A stretch of 64,000 nt of DNA from Buddleja alternifolia (taxonomy: Eukaryota; Streptophyta; Magnoliopsida; Lamiales; Scrophulariaceae), in the NCBI GenBank assembly GCA_019426215.1, contig CM033394.1:38624423-38688422 (forward strand). Direction: 5' to 3'. Position 1 is the first letter of the stretch. The number at the start of each line of letters is the position of its first letter. Made by a program: the position numbers and the translations under genes. Below the pieces are notes generated by a model. It made no database searches. It saw only the letters and a list, made by a program, of their open reading frames with translations, and was not told the DNA's origin. Positions 21,664-31,325 of this stretch are shown piece after piece.

Positions 21664-24600
21664 ATGGTTTTGGTTGATTATGCTAACTTTTATCTGTGGG
21701 TAGGGGGTGTAATTGAATGGTTACCTACTGTTAGGTATTATGGTGGCTGGAAGATGTTATTCCCAGGGGTAGATAAGGATAGATTTTATTATAGTGACTT
21801 AATGAGTATGTATGAAAAAGCTGGGGGTAAAGCTTCAAGTGTGTTAATGTATTTTTGCTTACCTGGCCAACCCTTAGATAGTGGTATCAGGTCACTATGT
21901 GGGGATGGGGATGTCACACAACTTATAAGGGCATATAAGGGGATAAATGTAGTCCCTATTTATATAATGGACCATGCTTCTCCATTAATGGCTATTGATC
22001 CTAAGGGTAAAATAATTAAAAATGTGGAACCTATACCTGCCCTCCCCACAGCTACTGATAACTTAAACACCAACTATGATGGTGACAATGAACTAATAAA
22101 TAACCTGGGGGATTTAGGACAAAATGATAATGAAGGAAATGAAAACTGTGGGGATGAGAGACAACATGATAATGAGAACTGCTGGGGTGAGGAAGAAACT
22201 GGTAATGTGAATATTAACACTGACAACTTAGGGGATGAGGGACAACATGATAATGAAAATTGGGTAGGTGAGAACATTGAAAATTCATCCAATGTGAACC
22301 AAGATCCAAATGAATTGGGGGCTGGACAACCTCAAGATGGTCTTGAGACTAGTCTTAGTGAAGGGGATCTAGATGCTCCAGCTACTCAGAGGGTTGATGA
22401 TGCACAAGTGGCTGAACAACATCAAGATGGTCTTGAGACTAATCTTAGTGAGGGGGATCTAGGTGCTCCAACTGCTCAAGGGGTTGATGATGCACTAGGG
22501 GCTGAACAACCTCAAGATGGAATTGAGGCTAATGTCAGTGAAAGGGCTCAAGGTGATCCAGCCCTAGCTGAAGATGATTCAGATGCATCATCTGTGTCAG
22601 ATTGTCCCTCTTGGTTGTTAGAGGATCTAGAAGGTCCCGAAGATGATGATATATTTGCTGAGAGACCTCCTGACCATGCTAAGAAGTTGTTGAAAGCTTT
22701 GAGGGCATTTATGAAACAAGCAAAAAAGAAAAGGGTAGAAAAACATAAAGAACAACAACAACAGGCTGAGAGGGGTGTGAGGAGTGTAGATGGTGAGGGT
22801 TGGTATAGTGATGCAAATGATGATGATGAGCTGCATTCCTTGAGGGGTAGTGATGAGGATGATATAAATCATCCAGTATGGGAAGATGGGATGGAAAATA
22901 AGGGAATAGACTTATGTGTGGGGATGAAATTCATTAATAGGCAGAAATACAGAGAGGTGTTAAAGGACTGGGCAGTGAGGAGAGGTTGGGATTTGAGATA
23001 CTTAAAAATTGAAAGAGGTAAGATTACTGCAGTTTGCAAAAAAGGGTGCAGTTGGAGAATTCATGCATCTCCAATCATGAATTCCACAACATACCAAATT
23101 AAATCTTTAAAAGGTGAACATACTTGTTCGCACACTACTGAAAACAAACAAGCAGACTATAAGTACACTGGGAAGAGGATACTTTACTTTATTGAGGATA
23201 ACCCTGATGAGTCTTTGGAGTCACTGAAAAATAAAATTAGGAGAGATTTCCAGGTGGAGTGCAGTTTTCACAAGGTTTATAGGGCCAAAATGTATGCTTT
23301 GGATTTGTTGAGAGGAGACATTTCACAAGAATACAAAAGGTTGTACGATTACTGTGAGACTGTTGTGAGGAAAAACCCAACAAGTTCTATGGTGTAGAAG
23401 GTGGACAGATCTTGTAATCCTCTAATACTTGAAAAAATGCACTGTTGCATGAGTGGGTTAAGGGATGGTTTTTTAGATGGTTGTAGACCAATCATTGGGT
23501 TAGATGGGTGTTTCTTGAAAGGGCTGTACAAGGGGCAAATGTTGGCAGCAGTGGGTAGAGATGGCAATGATAATCTCTACCCCATTGCTTATGCATTTGT
23601 AGAGGTTGAGAAGTTTGATACATGGGACTGGTTCCTTAATCTCTTACTTAGGGACATAGGATCACATGCTGAGAGAGGGTGGGCCTTTTTATTAGATAGA
23701 CAGAAAGGGTTGATTGAGGCAGTTCATAAACATGCTCCCACTGCTGAGCACAGATACTGTCTAAGGCATATGTACAATAACTTTAAGGGCAAATTCAAAG
23801 GTGAAGAACTTAAAAGACTGTTTTGGAAGGCAACATCAACTTACAATGTTAAACAACACTTTAGGGTGATGAAGGAAATTGAAAGGATTTGTCCAAAAAG
23901 GGGACCGGCTCAGACACCTTTTGAATGGCTAAGTGCTGTTCCTTCAGCCCATTGGGCTAGATGTTTCTTTCCAATCAGAACAAAATGTGATGTGATAGTG
24001 AACAATATAAGTGAATCATTCAATAGTTACATACTGGAGACAAGGGGACTGCCCATTATTCAGATGTTTGAGTGGATAAGAATGATGTTAATGGCTAGAA
24101 TTCAGATTAAAAGAGAAGGCATGGAGAGGTACACTAGAGCTGTTTGTCCAAACATACTTAAAAAAATTGAAAAACAGAGAGAGTTAAGTAGAAATTGTTT
24201 TGCAACCTGGGCATGTGGTGATAAGTTTGAGGTAAAGCATTTTTTAGAGAAGCATGTGGTTCACCTTGATGAGCAATACTGTAGTTGTGGGATGTTCCAA
24301 CTGGCTGAGTATCCTTGTTGTCATGCAATAGGTGCCTTGGGATTTTTCAGGAGAGAGGCAGAGGATTATGTGGATCCAAGTATGATGAAGGATGTGTATC
24401 TGAGAGTGTACAGTCATGGAATCAACCCAGTACCTGGAATGCATGATTTTGATGAATCAAGTTTGGGAAATGTGGACCCTCCACATGTGAAGCCAAGGGT
24501 GGGAAGGCCAACAAAAAAGAGAAGAAGGGATGGAAATGATAATGGTGCTTCAGTTGGGACAAGGAAGGGCCTGACTCATACATGTAGCATATGTCATGAG

Positions 24601-25712
24601 CAAGGACATAACAAGGCTGGACACCACACACACACTAGACAGAATGAGGTAACAATAAAATTTCAACAAATATAATAAGACTTGTGTAATATCAGTTATA
24701 CTATACAATTTATGTATTTGTTGTGTGTTTGTAGATGCCAGCTACTGCAAGTGCACTTTCACCTTCACAAACTGAGGTATACGGTATACATTTAAGCCAT
24801 TTATTTGAACATATCTTGTTTATTGGGGTTTAAATGTTAAGCATTGAATGTGTAGATGCCACCACAGTCTTTACAAGCACCCTCAAGAAGAAGAAGAAGT
24901 GCACCTTCACCTTCACAACCATCCCCAACTGCTAGTCAATCACATAACTTCTCACAAAGTTCTGTTTCTCTAGATTTCACATCATTTGAGGTATATACTT
25001 GCATATCATGAAACATAAACTAGTTTATCTTATGAATTTCAGCTTAGTTAATGGTTTGTGTATTATTAATCATTTTCAGATGCCTGATTCTTTGCAAGGA
25101 GCCCTAGATTCTAATCAGCCTACACAGAGCACACTACCTGAACTTGTGGTATGCTTTATACTTTTACATTTTTTTACTATTATGTTCTGAAATGTGGTTC
25201 ATCACTAATCAAGTTGAGGGTATTAGGTTCCCCCAATGTCTGCCCCAATACCCTCAGCTGGTTCTCAACCACCTCAAGTTACAGAAGTTCTCCCACAAGT
25301 GCCAAGACAGTCTCCTAAGAGTAGGAAGCAACAAAATCCCATTTCCTTATCTTCTAAGAAACTGCAAAACATAAGGAAGGTGTTGAACCCTACTCCCAAC
25401 CCTACATTTAAGAGGCCATGTTGTGCAGAAAATAGGTCAACATCTACTTCCGCCTCGCTCAAATCTGTTGCAGCATCATATAAGCCAAAATCCACTGCAC
25501 CCTCTTTAATGTCAAAGACTTTTAGACCCTCTTCAATGCCAAAGCCAAGGACTACTGCAGCTTCATCAAATGCCAAGGCCTGCCTCAACATTAAAGGCCA
25601 CACCTTCTGCCTCAACACTTCCTGCATCTTCAAAGGACAAATCTGCAAAAGAAACTTTTTAAGAAAAATTGATTGGTTAAGAAAATTATTTTGGACACAT
25701 TTTGGGTTGTAA
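21664..25712 (+). pseudogene. MULE transposase (MURA-like), five coding exons, one in-frame stop
   Basis: Exons 21664-24648, 24735-24776, 24856-24990, 25080-25148 and 25227-25712 have GT-AG borders and all are phase 0, giving about 1238 residues (MURA of maize is near 823). In order: an N-terminal plant domain; an acidic region with 90-bp repeats; a MuDR N-terminal DNA-binding domain with CKKGCSWRIHAS; a MULE DDE core (first Asp in IIGLDGCFLKG, second in LLDRQKGLIEA, then CLRHMYNNFK); a SWIM zinc finger CSCGMFQLAEYPCCHAI; an AT-hook-like RVGRPTKKRRR; a CCHC-like knuckle CSICHEQGHNKAGHH; and a Ser/Pro-rich tail from exons 2-5. A TAG at 23395-23397 between DNA-binding and DDE parts is the only visible lesion. 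An upstream TTG at 21655 is not used because an acceptor ends at 21660. The tail exons are inferred. Confidence 0.85.
22321..22548 (+). repeat. 90-bp in-frame tandem repeat in the transposase gene
   Basis: Units at 22321-22410 and 22411-22500 and a partial unit at 22501-22548 encode an acidic 30-residue repeat starting A(G/E)Q(P/H)QDGLE. The 90-bp period keeps the frame. It lies in the low-complexity linker before the DNA-binding domain. Confidence 0.9.
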
Positions 25713-26111
25713 ACTTGATATTTAGTTTCAAACTTGTTAGTTAATAGCTTGTGCACATACTTATTTTGTTTGTACTATTGGCTGTTTGAACACCAAATAG
25801 AGTTTTGTCGATTGTGCACAAAGTTATTCTGTTTTGTTGTTTGAATATGGTTATCAAATTTGATCTATATTGATGTATTTATTGCATTGTTCTTGTTTTT
25901 GTTCATGTTGTGGACATTTTTTAGTTTGGATGTTGTATGTGTTTATGTAGACACAGGCACATTGAAGCAAAGTTACAACCAATATATCAATAATACTTAA
26001 TTAATTATGGAAAGATCCAAAGTTACAACAAAGATCTTACATTCAATCCTACTTTAATATTAGAACAATTAGTAGTATGAAAACAACTACAACTAGAGAC
26101 TTGACAACACC
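25713..26111. other. intergenic space between the convergent MULE genes
   Basis: AT-rich, no coding frame supported. It should hold both 3' ends; no strong AATAAA signal was seen on the plus strand. Confidence 0.5.
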
Positions 26112-26459
26112 CTATTGTGCATCCAGGTGCTTAACCTTGGATGTTAATTCTTGACAAATAGTGTTGAGTTCCGCGTAGTCTTCTGCATTTCCAGATCTGT
26201 TGGACTGGACCTCTTCTTCCACAGTTGATGTTTGTACCGGGTTCGATTGTGAATTTTTTAAATTTACACTTACAGGATCAAACCACTCAAAAAAACTACA
26301 CTCATTAGCTTTACAATTGCAGAATAGTTTGCCTTCGGTTTCTTTTGTTGGACCAACAACTCGAATCGCAGCTAATTTTTTGCAATAGCATTTGGGGTTC
26401 TTGTATCTTAAATCGATAGATTCATCCTTGAATTGTGACTTTCTTCCACTAGAGGACAT
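26112..26459 (-). CDS. GRF-type zinc-finger protein carried by the MULE
   Basis: The frame from ATG 26459 to TAG at 26112-26114 encodes 115 residues. A zf-GRF domain is at about residues 20-62: CYCKK, then GKLFCNC and ECSFFEWFDP, giving the Cys pattern and the FF-W core of the family. The C-terminal part is polar and ends in a probable short coiled coil (LNTICQELTSKVKHLDAQ). The longer frame up to 26630 starts in low-complexity DNA and was not preferred. GRF domains bind single-stranded nucleic acid in proteins such as TOP3A and APE2; a role in transposition is inference. It is convergent with the transposase gene, at the place mudrB holds in MuDR, but shares no recognised sequence with it. 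No lesion is visible. Confidence 0.7.
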   Translation of the reverse strand: MSSSGRKSQFKDESIDLRYKNPKCYCKKLAAIRVVGPTKETEGKLFCNCKANECSFFEWFDPVSVNLKNSQSNPVQTSTVEEEVQSNRSGNAEDYAELNTICQELTSKVKHLDAQ

Positions 26460-26777
26460 TTCTACGAAGAAAACAAAAAATAAATTATTTCCTATTTTAA
26501 TACATGTACACCATAATTTTGTTAAAAAAAAAAAGTAAAAAAAGAGGATTTTTTTACCTATTTTTTGCATAGGAGCAGTCTTGCAGAGGCTGAATTTTTG
26601 TAGTAATAAGTGGTGGGTTGAAATGGGCAAGGAGTAACTTAAGTAGTAAACAAGTTAGGGGCAAAACTGACCATTTGCAATAACATTTACGATTAAAAAA
26701 TGCTAACAAAGTTGAAAATTCGCACATCTAGCGCGTTTAGACCACTCTCCGTTAGTTTTGGACGACAGGGGAGTTTC

Positions 26778-26879
26778 GTGCAGAATAAAAAATAACACAA
26801 GGTAGTGATTCGCAAAAAAATTATCACAGGGGAGTTTCGCGCAGGTTTCGCATATCACAGGGGGGTATTATGCAATTTT
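26778..26879 (-). repeat. right TIR of the MULE
   Basis: Inverted copy of 20473-20574. The single clear difference is CCCCCC for CCCTCC near the tip. Its start codon-proximal side leads into the GRF gene, so it may act as that gene's promoter. Confidence 0.92.
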
Positions 26880-27334
26880 TCCTTTTTTTTTTGATACAAT
26901 GATTAGGTATAATGTGATATGTTTTTTTCTTTTAAAAAAAATATTTTAGTGAGAAGATATGGATTAGTTTTTGTTTTATAAAATTTAGACATATCTTAGT
27001 TAAATTCATCGATTAAGTCCTTTAAAGAATATGCAAAGTGGATCTTATTTCGTAACTTGCGACATTTCGATAAAAGCCTTTAATTATTGGATAAACTGTC
27101 AAATCATGAATAGTAAAATTTTTAATTTTGCTGAGAAACATTTGAGATAAATGCAATTAAATCCATTTTCAAGGGAATTTTAGATTTTTTGGGGAATATT
27201 TATTGTTGGATTTCTTTGGAACATTTTTAAGAGATTCCAAACAAGTGCATTTTTTATGAAAAAAATCTATGAAAAATTGGAAAGAAATGGGGTTCATCCA
27301 AATGGGGCCCAAATCTCTTTCTCAACAGTCATTT

Positions 27335-27935
27335 GGACCCCAATTAGATGGCATGCTATATCTCATTTCTCGATTTTTCAGATATTTTTTCACAAGAATT
27401 ACATTTGTTTGATATCTCCGAAAATTATTCAAAGAAATGTTACATTCAATTTCCATTAGAAAAAATCTCAAATTTTATTGAAAAATGAATTTAATTGGCA
27501 TTTCTCTCTCAGATTTTTCCCAGGAAAATCAATTTTTTTACTGTTCATGATTAGATAGCTCACCCAATAATTAAAAAGAAATTTATCCACCAATATCTTC
27601 AATAGTTATCAAAATAATTACATATTTTGATTCGAAATGACGTTAGGTACAAAATAAGATCCACTTTGAATATTTTTTGATGTCTTATTATATGAATTTA
27701 ACTTAAAAATGTCTAAATTTTCTTAGAAAAGAAAAACCATCCATACCAACTTCCCACAAAAAAATAAATTTTTTTACCAAAAAAATATCACATCACACTT
27801 AATCATTATACTATTTTTATTAAAAAACTCATCCAAACACACTTGCTCTATCTTATTCATACTCCTTTACAAATAAATCCTCTTACTTTTTCTTAGAAAA
27901 ATGAGATATAAAAGTAACATCTCATCCAATGGGTC
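27335..27935. mobile_element. element B: second MITE of the element-A family in the dead MLP exon 1
   Basis: The left end GGACCCCAATTAGATGGCATG and the reversed right end GACCCATTGGATGAGATG are inverted repeats. TTT flanks both sides (27332-27334 and 27936-27938), consistent with a 3-bp target. The 601-bp body matches element A in reverse orientation. Only 24 bp of MLP exon separates A from B. No protein encoded. Confidence 0.72.
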
Positions 27936-27954
27936 TTTTAGCCTTAGGACCCAT

Positions 27955-28250
27955 CTGATCTCCCTTCACAAAATTCAAGAAAATCAGGCCAAGAAATGCA
28001 AATCTAAAGAATTTAAGCGGTGATTAGAGGTATCTATAAAAAAAAATAAAATGGTCTGCTGAGAGGTATGTATAATTACAAACAATCTTCTAGTCTTTAT
28101 ATATACAATCTTGTAGTCTTTATATATGGTTGAGCTACGGGCACTAAGCTGGTAGGCAACTTTATTATTTTGTCTTCGTGTCTATGCATTATTTATTTCT
28201 TTCGAGACAATAAGAGATTGATTTGTCCCACAAAAAAGTAGGATTGTACT
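27955..28250. other. 5' flank of the dead MLP copy
   Basis: Related to the promoter side of the intact MLP gene (CTTCACAAAATTCAAGAAAA near 27965), with two TATA-like TATATAAAGAC motifs (reversed) at about 28095-28125. No other gene seen. Confidence 0.5.
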
Positions 28251-28259
28251 AGTAGATTC

Positions 28260-28440
28260 CACACGAGATCCTCTATTGCAAAATGGTATTATATCTCCTA
28301 TTACATTCATTCTATGCATGACAAGTGTATAAATCTTTTTCTTAATTATATAATTGATTTGAATTTTGTACACTTGTTATATATATAAAGGTGAATGCAA
28401 TAGGAGATGCAACACCATTTGTAATAGAGGATCCGGATTG
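28260..28440. mobile_element. small MITE (181 bp) with 9-bp target duplication
   Basis: The left arm GATCCTCTATTGCAAAATGG and the reversed right arm GATCCTCTATTACAAATGG continue as inverted copies through ATCTCCTATTRCATTCA and ACAAGTGTA. AGTAGATTC flanks it at 28251-28259 and 28441-28449. A 9-bp duplication points to Mutator-type mobilisation. No coding frame. Confidence 0.8.
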
Positions 28441-28692
28441 AGTAGATTCATGTATCACATGGATAAGTTCCTTTTTTATTTGGGTAAATTACATCAATGC
28501 TCAAATTAGACAAATTACTTATACCACCTTTTGCATGTATTAATGTATAATTAAGAGTCCTGGAAAAGCTCAAAAATAAAATCTTTATGCCCATTACATG
28601 AGTCTCTTAGAAAAAGAAAAACTATTACAAAATTTTTGAAAGTTCAATTTGGCCTTCAAGGTTTTAGGGACTTATTTGTGATTAACCCACAC

Positions 28693-29197
28693 CTATGATG
28701 CACGGATACTCCGAAAATTCACCCTGTATAGTGTCGGACACATGGTGGACATGAACACGACAAAAGTGTGTCCAAAATTCAAAATAAATAAATAAATAAA
28801 AGTCGGACACGGCACGGACACAGCTTGGACACGACACGGACACGTTCAGGACACTTCGGGGCTGATTTTTTGTATTTTTTTTATGTATTTTTAATATAAA
28901 TGTATTTATATATATATATATGTAATTATATATAGATAAAGCTTTATAGTTCATAGAAATATTGTTATTAATAAGTTGTTATTTTGTATAAAAATAGGTT
29001 GCTCATATACAAATAGTGAATATATATATAGGTTGTTATTAATAAGTTGTTGAATTGTTGATTATTGTCTAATAGGTGCTCAATTACTCATAAATTTATA
29101 AAATATTATATACATATATAATATGGGCAGATGTGTTCGAGCCGAGTCCGTGTCCTAATTTTTTAAGAATTGCAGTGTCCGTATCTGTGCAACATAG
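28693..29197. mobile_element. hAT-like element (505 bp), same family as 3984-5052
   Basis: The ends CTATGATGCACGGATACTCC and reversed CTATGTTGCACAGATACGGA match the 3984-5052 element, as do the internal GGACACG motifs. Flanks ACCCACAC (28685-28692) and GCCCACAC (29198-29205) form an 8-bp duplication with one mismatch. The middle is (AT)-rich with no gene. Confidence 0.75.
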
Positions 29198-29204
29198 GCC
29201 CACA

Positions 29205-30350
29205 CTCATAGGTGTAAATATAAATTTTCCTTCTCAATCATTGAGCCTCAATCCTACTCATGAATATGACTAGTTGACTCACTTGTGTCTCGAGATTTTT
29301 TAGGCTTGCTTTAGTTTGAATTTGGTCTTGAACAAGAGCCTTCACAATGTCCTCTAAAGACAGAGTGGACTTTGAGCTTGAACTAGGAGGAGGAGTTTGT
29401 GGCTTACATTGGAGAGAAGGTGGTTGTCCATGATTGTACTCTTGGTTATACCCTTGAGATTCCCTTGATAATTGAGGCCATTTGAATTTCTATAGCTAGA
29501 GTTCTAGTGATCCCTCCATTCGGAATCGTAAGTGGTAGAATAAGGGTCATACTTCCTATGAGGTGGTCCGGGGAATTCTCCTACTTGCTCGGTTGACTCT
29601 TCTTGAAGTGTAGGGCACATGTCAGTAGGATGATTCACATTAGCACAAATCCCACAAGCTTTCACTTGTTGTACCTTATAATCGGCTGATTGACGAACAA
29701 GTTAAGTAAATTCGGAAATTTGTAACTCAAGTGAACTAGATTTTACCTCATTTACCTTACTTGGTTGTGGTTCATGCCGAGAGCTAAATTATTGAGAGTT
29801 CGCCGCCATGTTTGCAATCATCATCCGTGCGGCCTTAGGAGTTTTATCAACTAAGGCCCCTCCACTTGCGGCGTCAATCATTGTCCTCTCGGTGGAAAAA
29901 AAGGCCCTCATAGAAGTATAGTATCAATAGTTGCTCGCTAATTTGATGTTGAGCGCAACTTGCACACAACTTCTTGAACTGCTTCCAATATTCATAGAGA
30001 GTTTCCCCAGATATTTGACGGATGCCACAAATCTCTTCCGGATGTTGCCTTAAATTCCTACAAAAACTTCTCTAAGAACATCATTTTTACCTCATTCCAT
30101 GCAGTGATGGAACCGGATAATAAATTATAAACACAATCCTTCGCCGAATCCTCTAAAGAAAAGGGAAATGCCTTAACTTGATTTGCTCCTCAGATATCCC
30201 GGTGAGCTTCATGCTAGAACATACAATGTGAAATTCGTTGAGGTGCTTGTGGGGATCGTCACCTGCAAAACCACGAAAAGTGGGGATGAGGTGAATTAAA
30301 CCGGACTTAAGTTCAAAAGAAACTTCAAGAGTGAGGTAGTCTACATATAA
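29205..30350 (-). pseudogene. Ty3/gypsy gag fragment, Athila-like
   Basis: Minus-strand translation across frames shows the plant gypsy gag domain: SSMKLTGISEEQIKL, EICGIRQISGETLYEYW, FKKLCASCAQHQISEQLL, YFYEGL, then MIDAASGGALVDKTP and a knuckle-like CGICANVNHPTDMCP, followed by a Gln/Pro-rich tail. Several frames are needed and stops occur. Protease and the rest of pol would lie left of 29205 but are absent. The N-terminal side is cut at 30350 by an LTR. It resembles the gag of the fragment at 61680 onwards, on the opposite strand. Confidence 0.8.
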
Positions 30351-30352
30351 GT

Positions 30353-31325
30353 TGTTAGGATTATGCCCTCAGATGTCATAGAGGATACATTGTATAGGGC
30401 ATTTAATTTGTAATTGACTTATTCTATTTATAATAAAATGCATTATATTTTTTTTCACATAAATCTTATTAGCATATGTAATTAGTGTAAATCATTTGTC
30501 CATGTATTCAGTGCAAACTCTCTACTTCCTATGAGTTAGGAAGATAGGCACTAGAGAGATTGATCTTGATTACTTAACTCAAATTATAAGTAATATCAAG
30601 TCTTTAATGGGTAAGTATAGACTTAGAACACTTGTACAATCTGAGCTTTGACATGGGAGTGTCAGTCGAACATTATGCGATAGTGGGAACTTATGATATA
30701 TTGTAGGCACATCAGTGGAACTGGTATGTTCGAACACGGCTTGCATTGGTTCTGTCACGTGGGTTTTCACTCTGTGACTGTCAATAGCAGAACTGATTAT
30801 TCGTGATAGGTATAAGTGAACCTTTGACCTGAAGTGTCAGGGTGAAGATGCACTCGTGACATCAAGTCTGTCACTAGAATAGTTAGATCCAATTCATCCG
30901 TTGGATGGGTCGACCTCGAAATACGACTTGATGGGCGAGTGGTAGTCTTAACTGATTACTAAGATGAAATTTGTTCTCTCATAAGTGAGTGAGAACGTGT
31001 CCTATGTGATTATGGATAATAGAGATCAAAGTCTTTGGCCAAAATAATAGAGTTGCTTGTGCTAGGCACGAAAGCAAACTCAATGATATCATATTATTAT
31101 AATTTAATCATATGGTCAAGTTCAATGAGTTTGACATAACCGTGACTCTCACTTGACTGGAACACGAGAACAAAAGGTTTATAAGTACATGATATTCACG
31201 ATTGGAAGGTTTTGGAATGATCCACTCATTCGATCTTGTTCGGGTTACGATGTGGGCCATGTGAACGGCTAGGTGTCACCCATATCCTTTGGAATCCTTT
31301 CATTGCCAAATGAGATGAACCTAAT
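30353..31325 (+). repeat. truncated copia-type LTR
   Basis: It begins TGTTAGGATTATGCCCTC and lacks coding content. Its middle shares short landmarks with the LTR at 40880-42639, such as CCTTTGACCTGAAGTGTCA against CCTTTGACTTGAAATGTCA, so it is a related but distinct LTR. It is cut at 31326 by the LTR of the next element. No primer site or gag follows. Confidence 0.5.

Larger units (their letters stand above)
20473..26879 (+). mobile_element. Mutator-like element (MULE), 6.4 kb, with 102-bp TIRs and two convergent genes
   Basis: TIRs 20473-20574 and 26778-26879 are inverted copies over 102 bp with about one mismatch, beginning AAAATTGCATAATACCC. Between them lie a MURA-type transposase gene (plus strand) and a GRF zinc-finger gene (minus strand), the convergent plan of MuDR. 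The element sits inside element A. A 13-bp direct repeat, AATGATTAGGTAT, flanks it at 20450-20462 and 26898-26910, outside short T-rich tracts; Mutator usually makes about 9 bp. The near-identical TIRs suggest recent movement. Confidence 0.9.
20318..27310. mobile_element. element A: MITE-like element in MLP exon 1, itself host to the MULE
   Basis: The left end AGCCCGATTGGATGGGATG and the reversed right end GGGCCCCATTTGGATGAACC are diverged inverted repeats. Without the MULE its length would be about 560 bp (20318-20462 plus 26898-27310). Its body matches element B in opposite orientation; for example CAAAGTGGATCTTATTT near 27035 is the reverse of AATAAGATCCACTTTG near 27660. The ends resemble Tourist-like termini. 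The MLP exon continues on both sides, with about 9 exon bases missing at the site. Confidence 0.7.
19249..27954 (-). pseudogene. second MLP-like gene, destroyed by nested transposons
   Basis: Pieces in gene order: start codon and first residues at 27954-27936 (MGPKAK); MTVEKEI part at 27334-27311; the rest of exon 1 at 20317-20180, ending at a donor GGTAAAC; then the 3' half of exon 2 at 19389-19249. Exon 1 is split by element B (27335-27935) and by element A (20318-27310), which itself carries the MULE. A 1-base deletion near 20252 shifts the frame, about 9 bases at the A insertion site are missing, and the 5' half of exon 2 is gone. Promoter-like DNA upstream (TATA-like near 28100-28125) is still recognisable. 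It is a tandem duplicate of the 17288-18426 gene and cannot make protein. Confidence 0.85.

Noticed and set aside
22074..22872. Minus-strand ORFs rich in Ser, Pro and Leu
   Set aside because: Antisense to the acidic repeat region of the transposase.
25274..25756. 160-codon minus-strand ORF
   Set aside because: Antisense shadow of the Ser/Pro-rich fifth exon of the MULE transposase.
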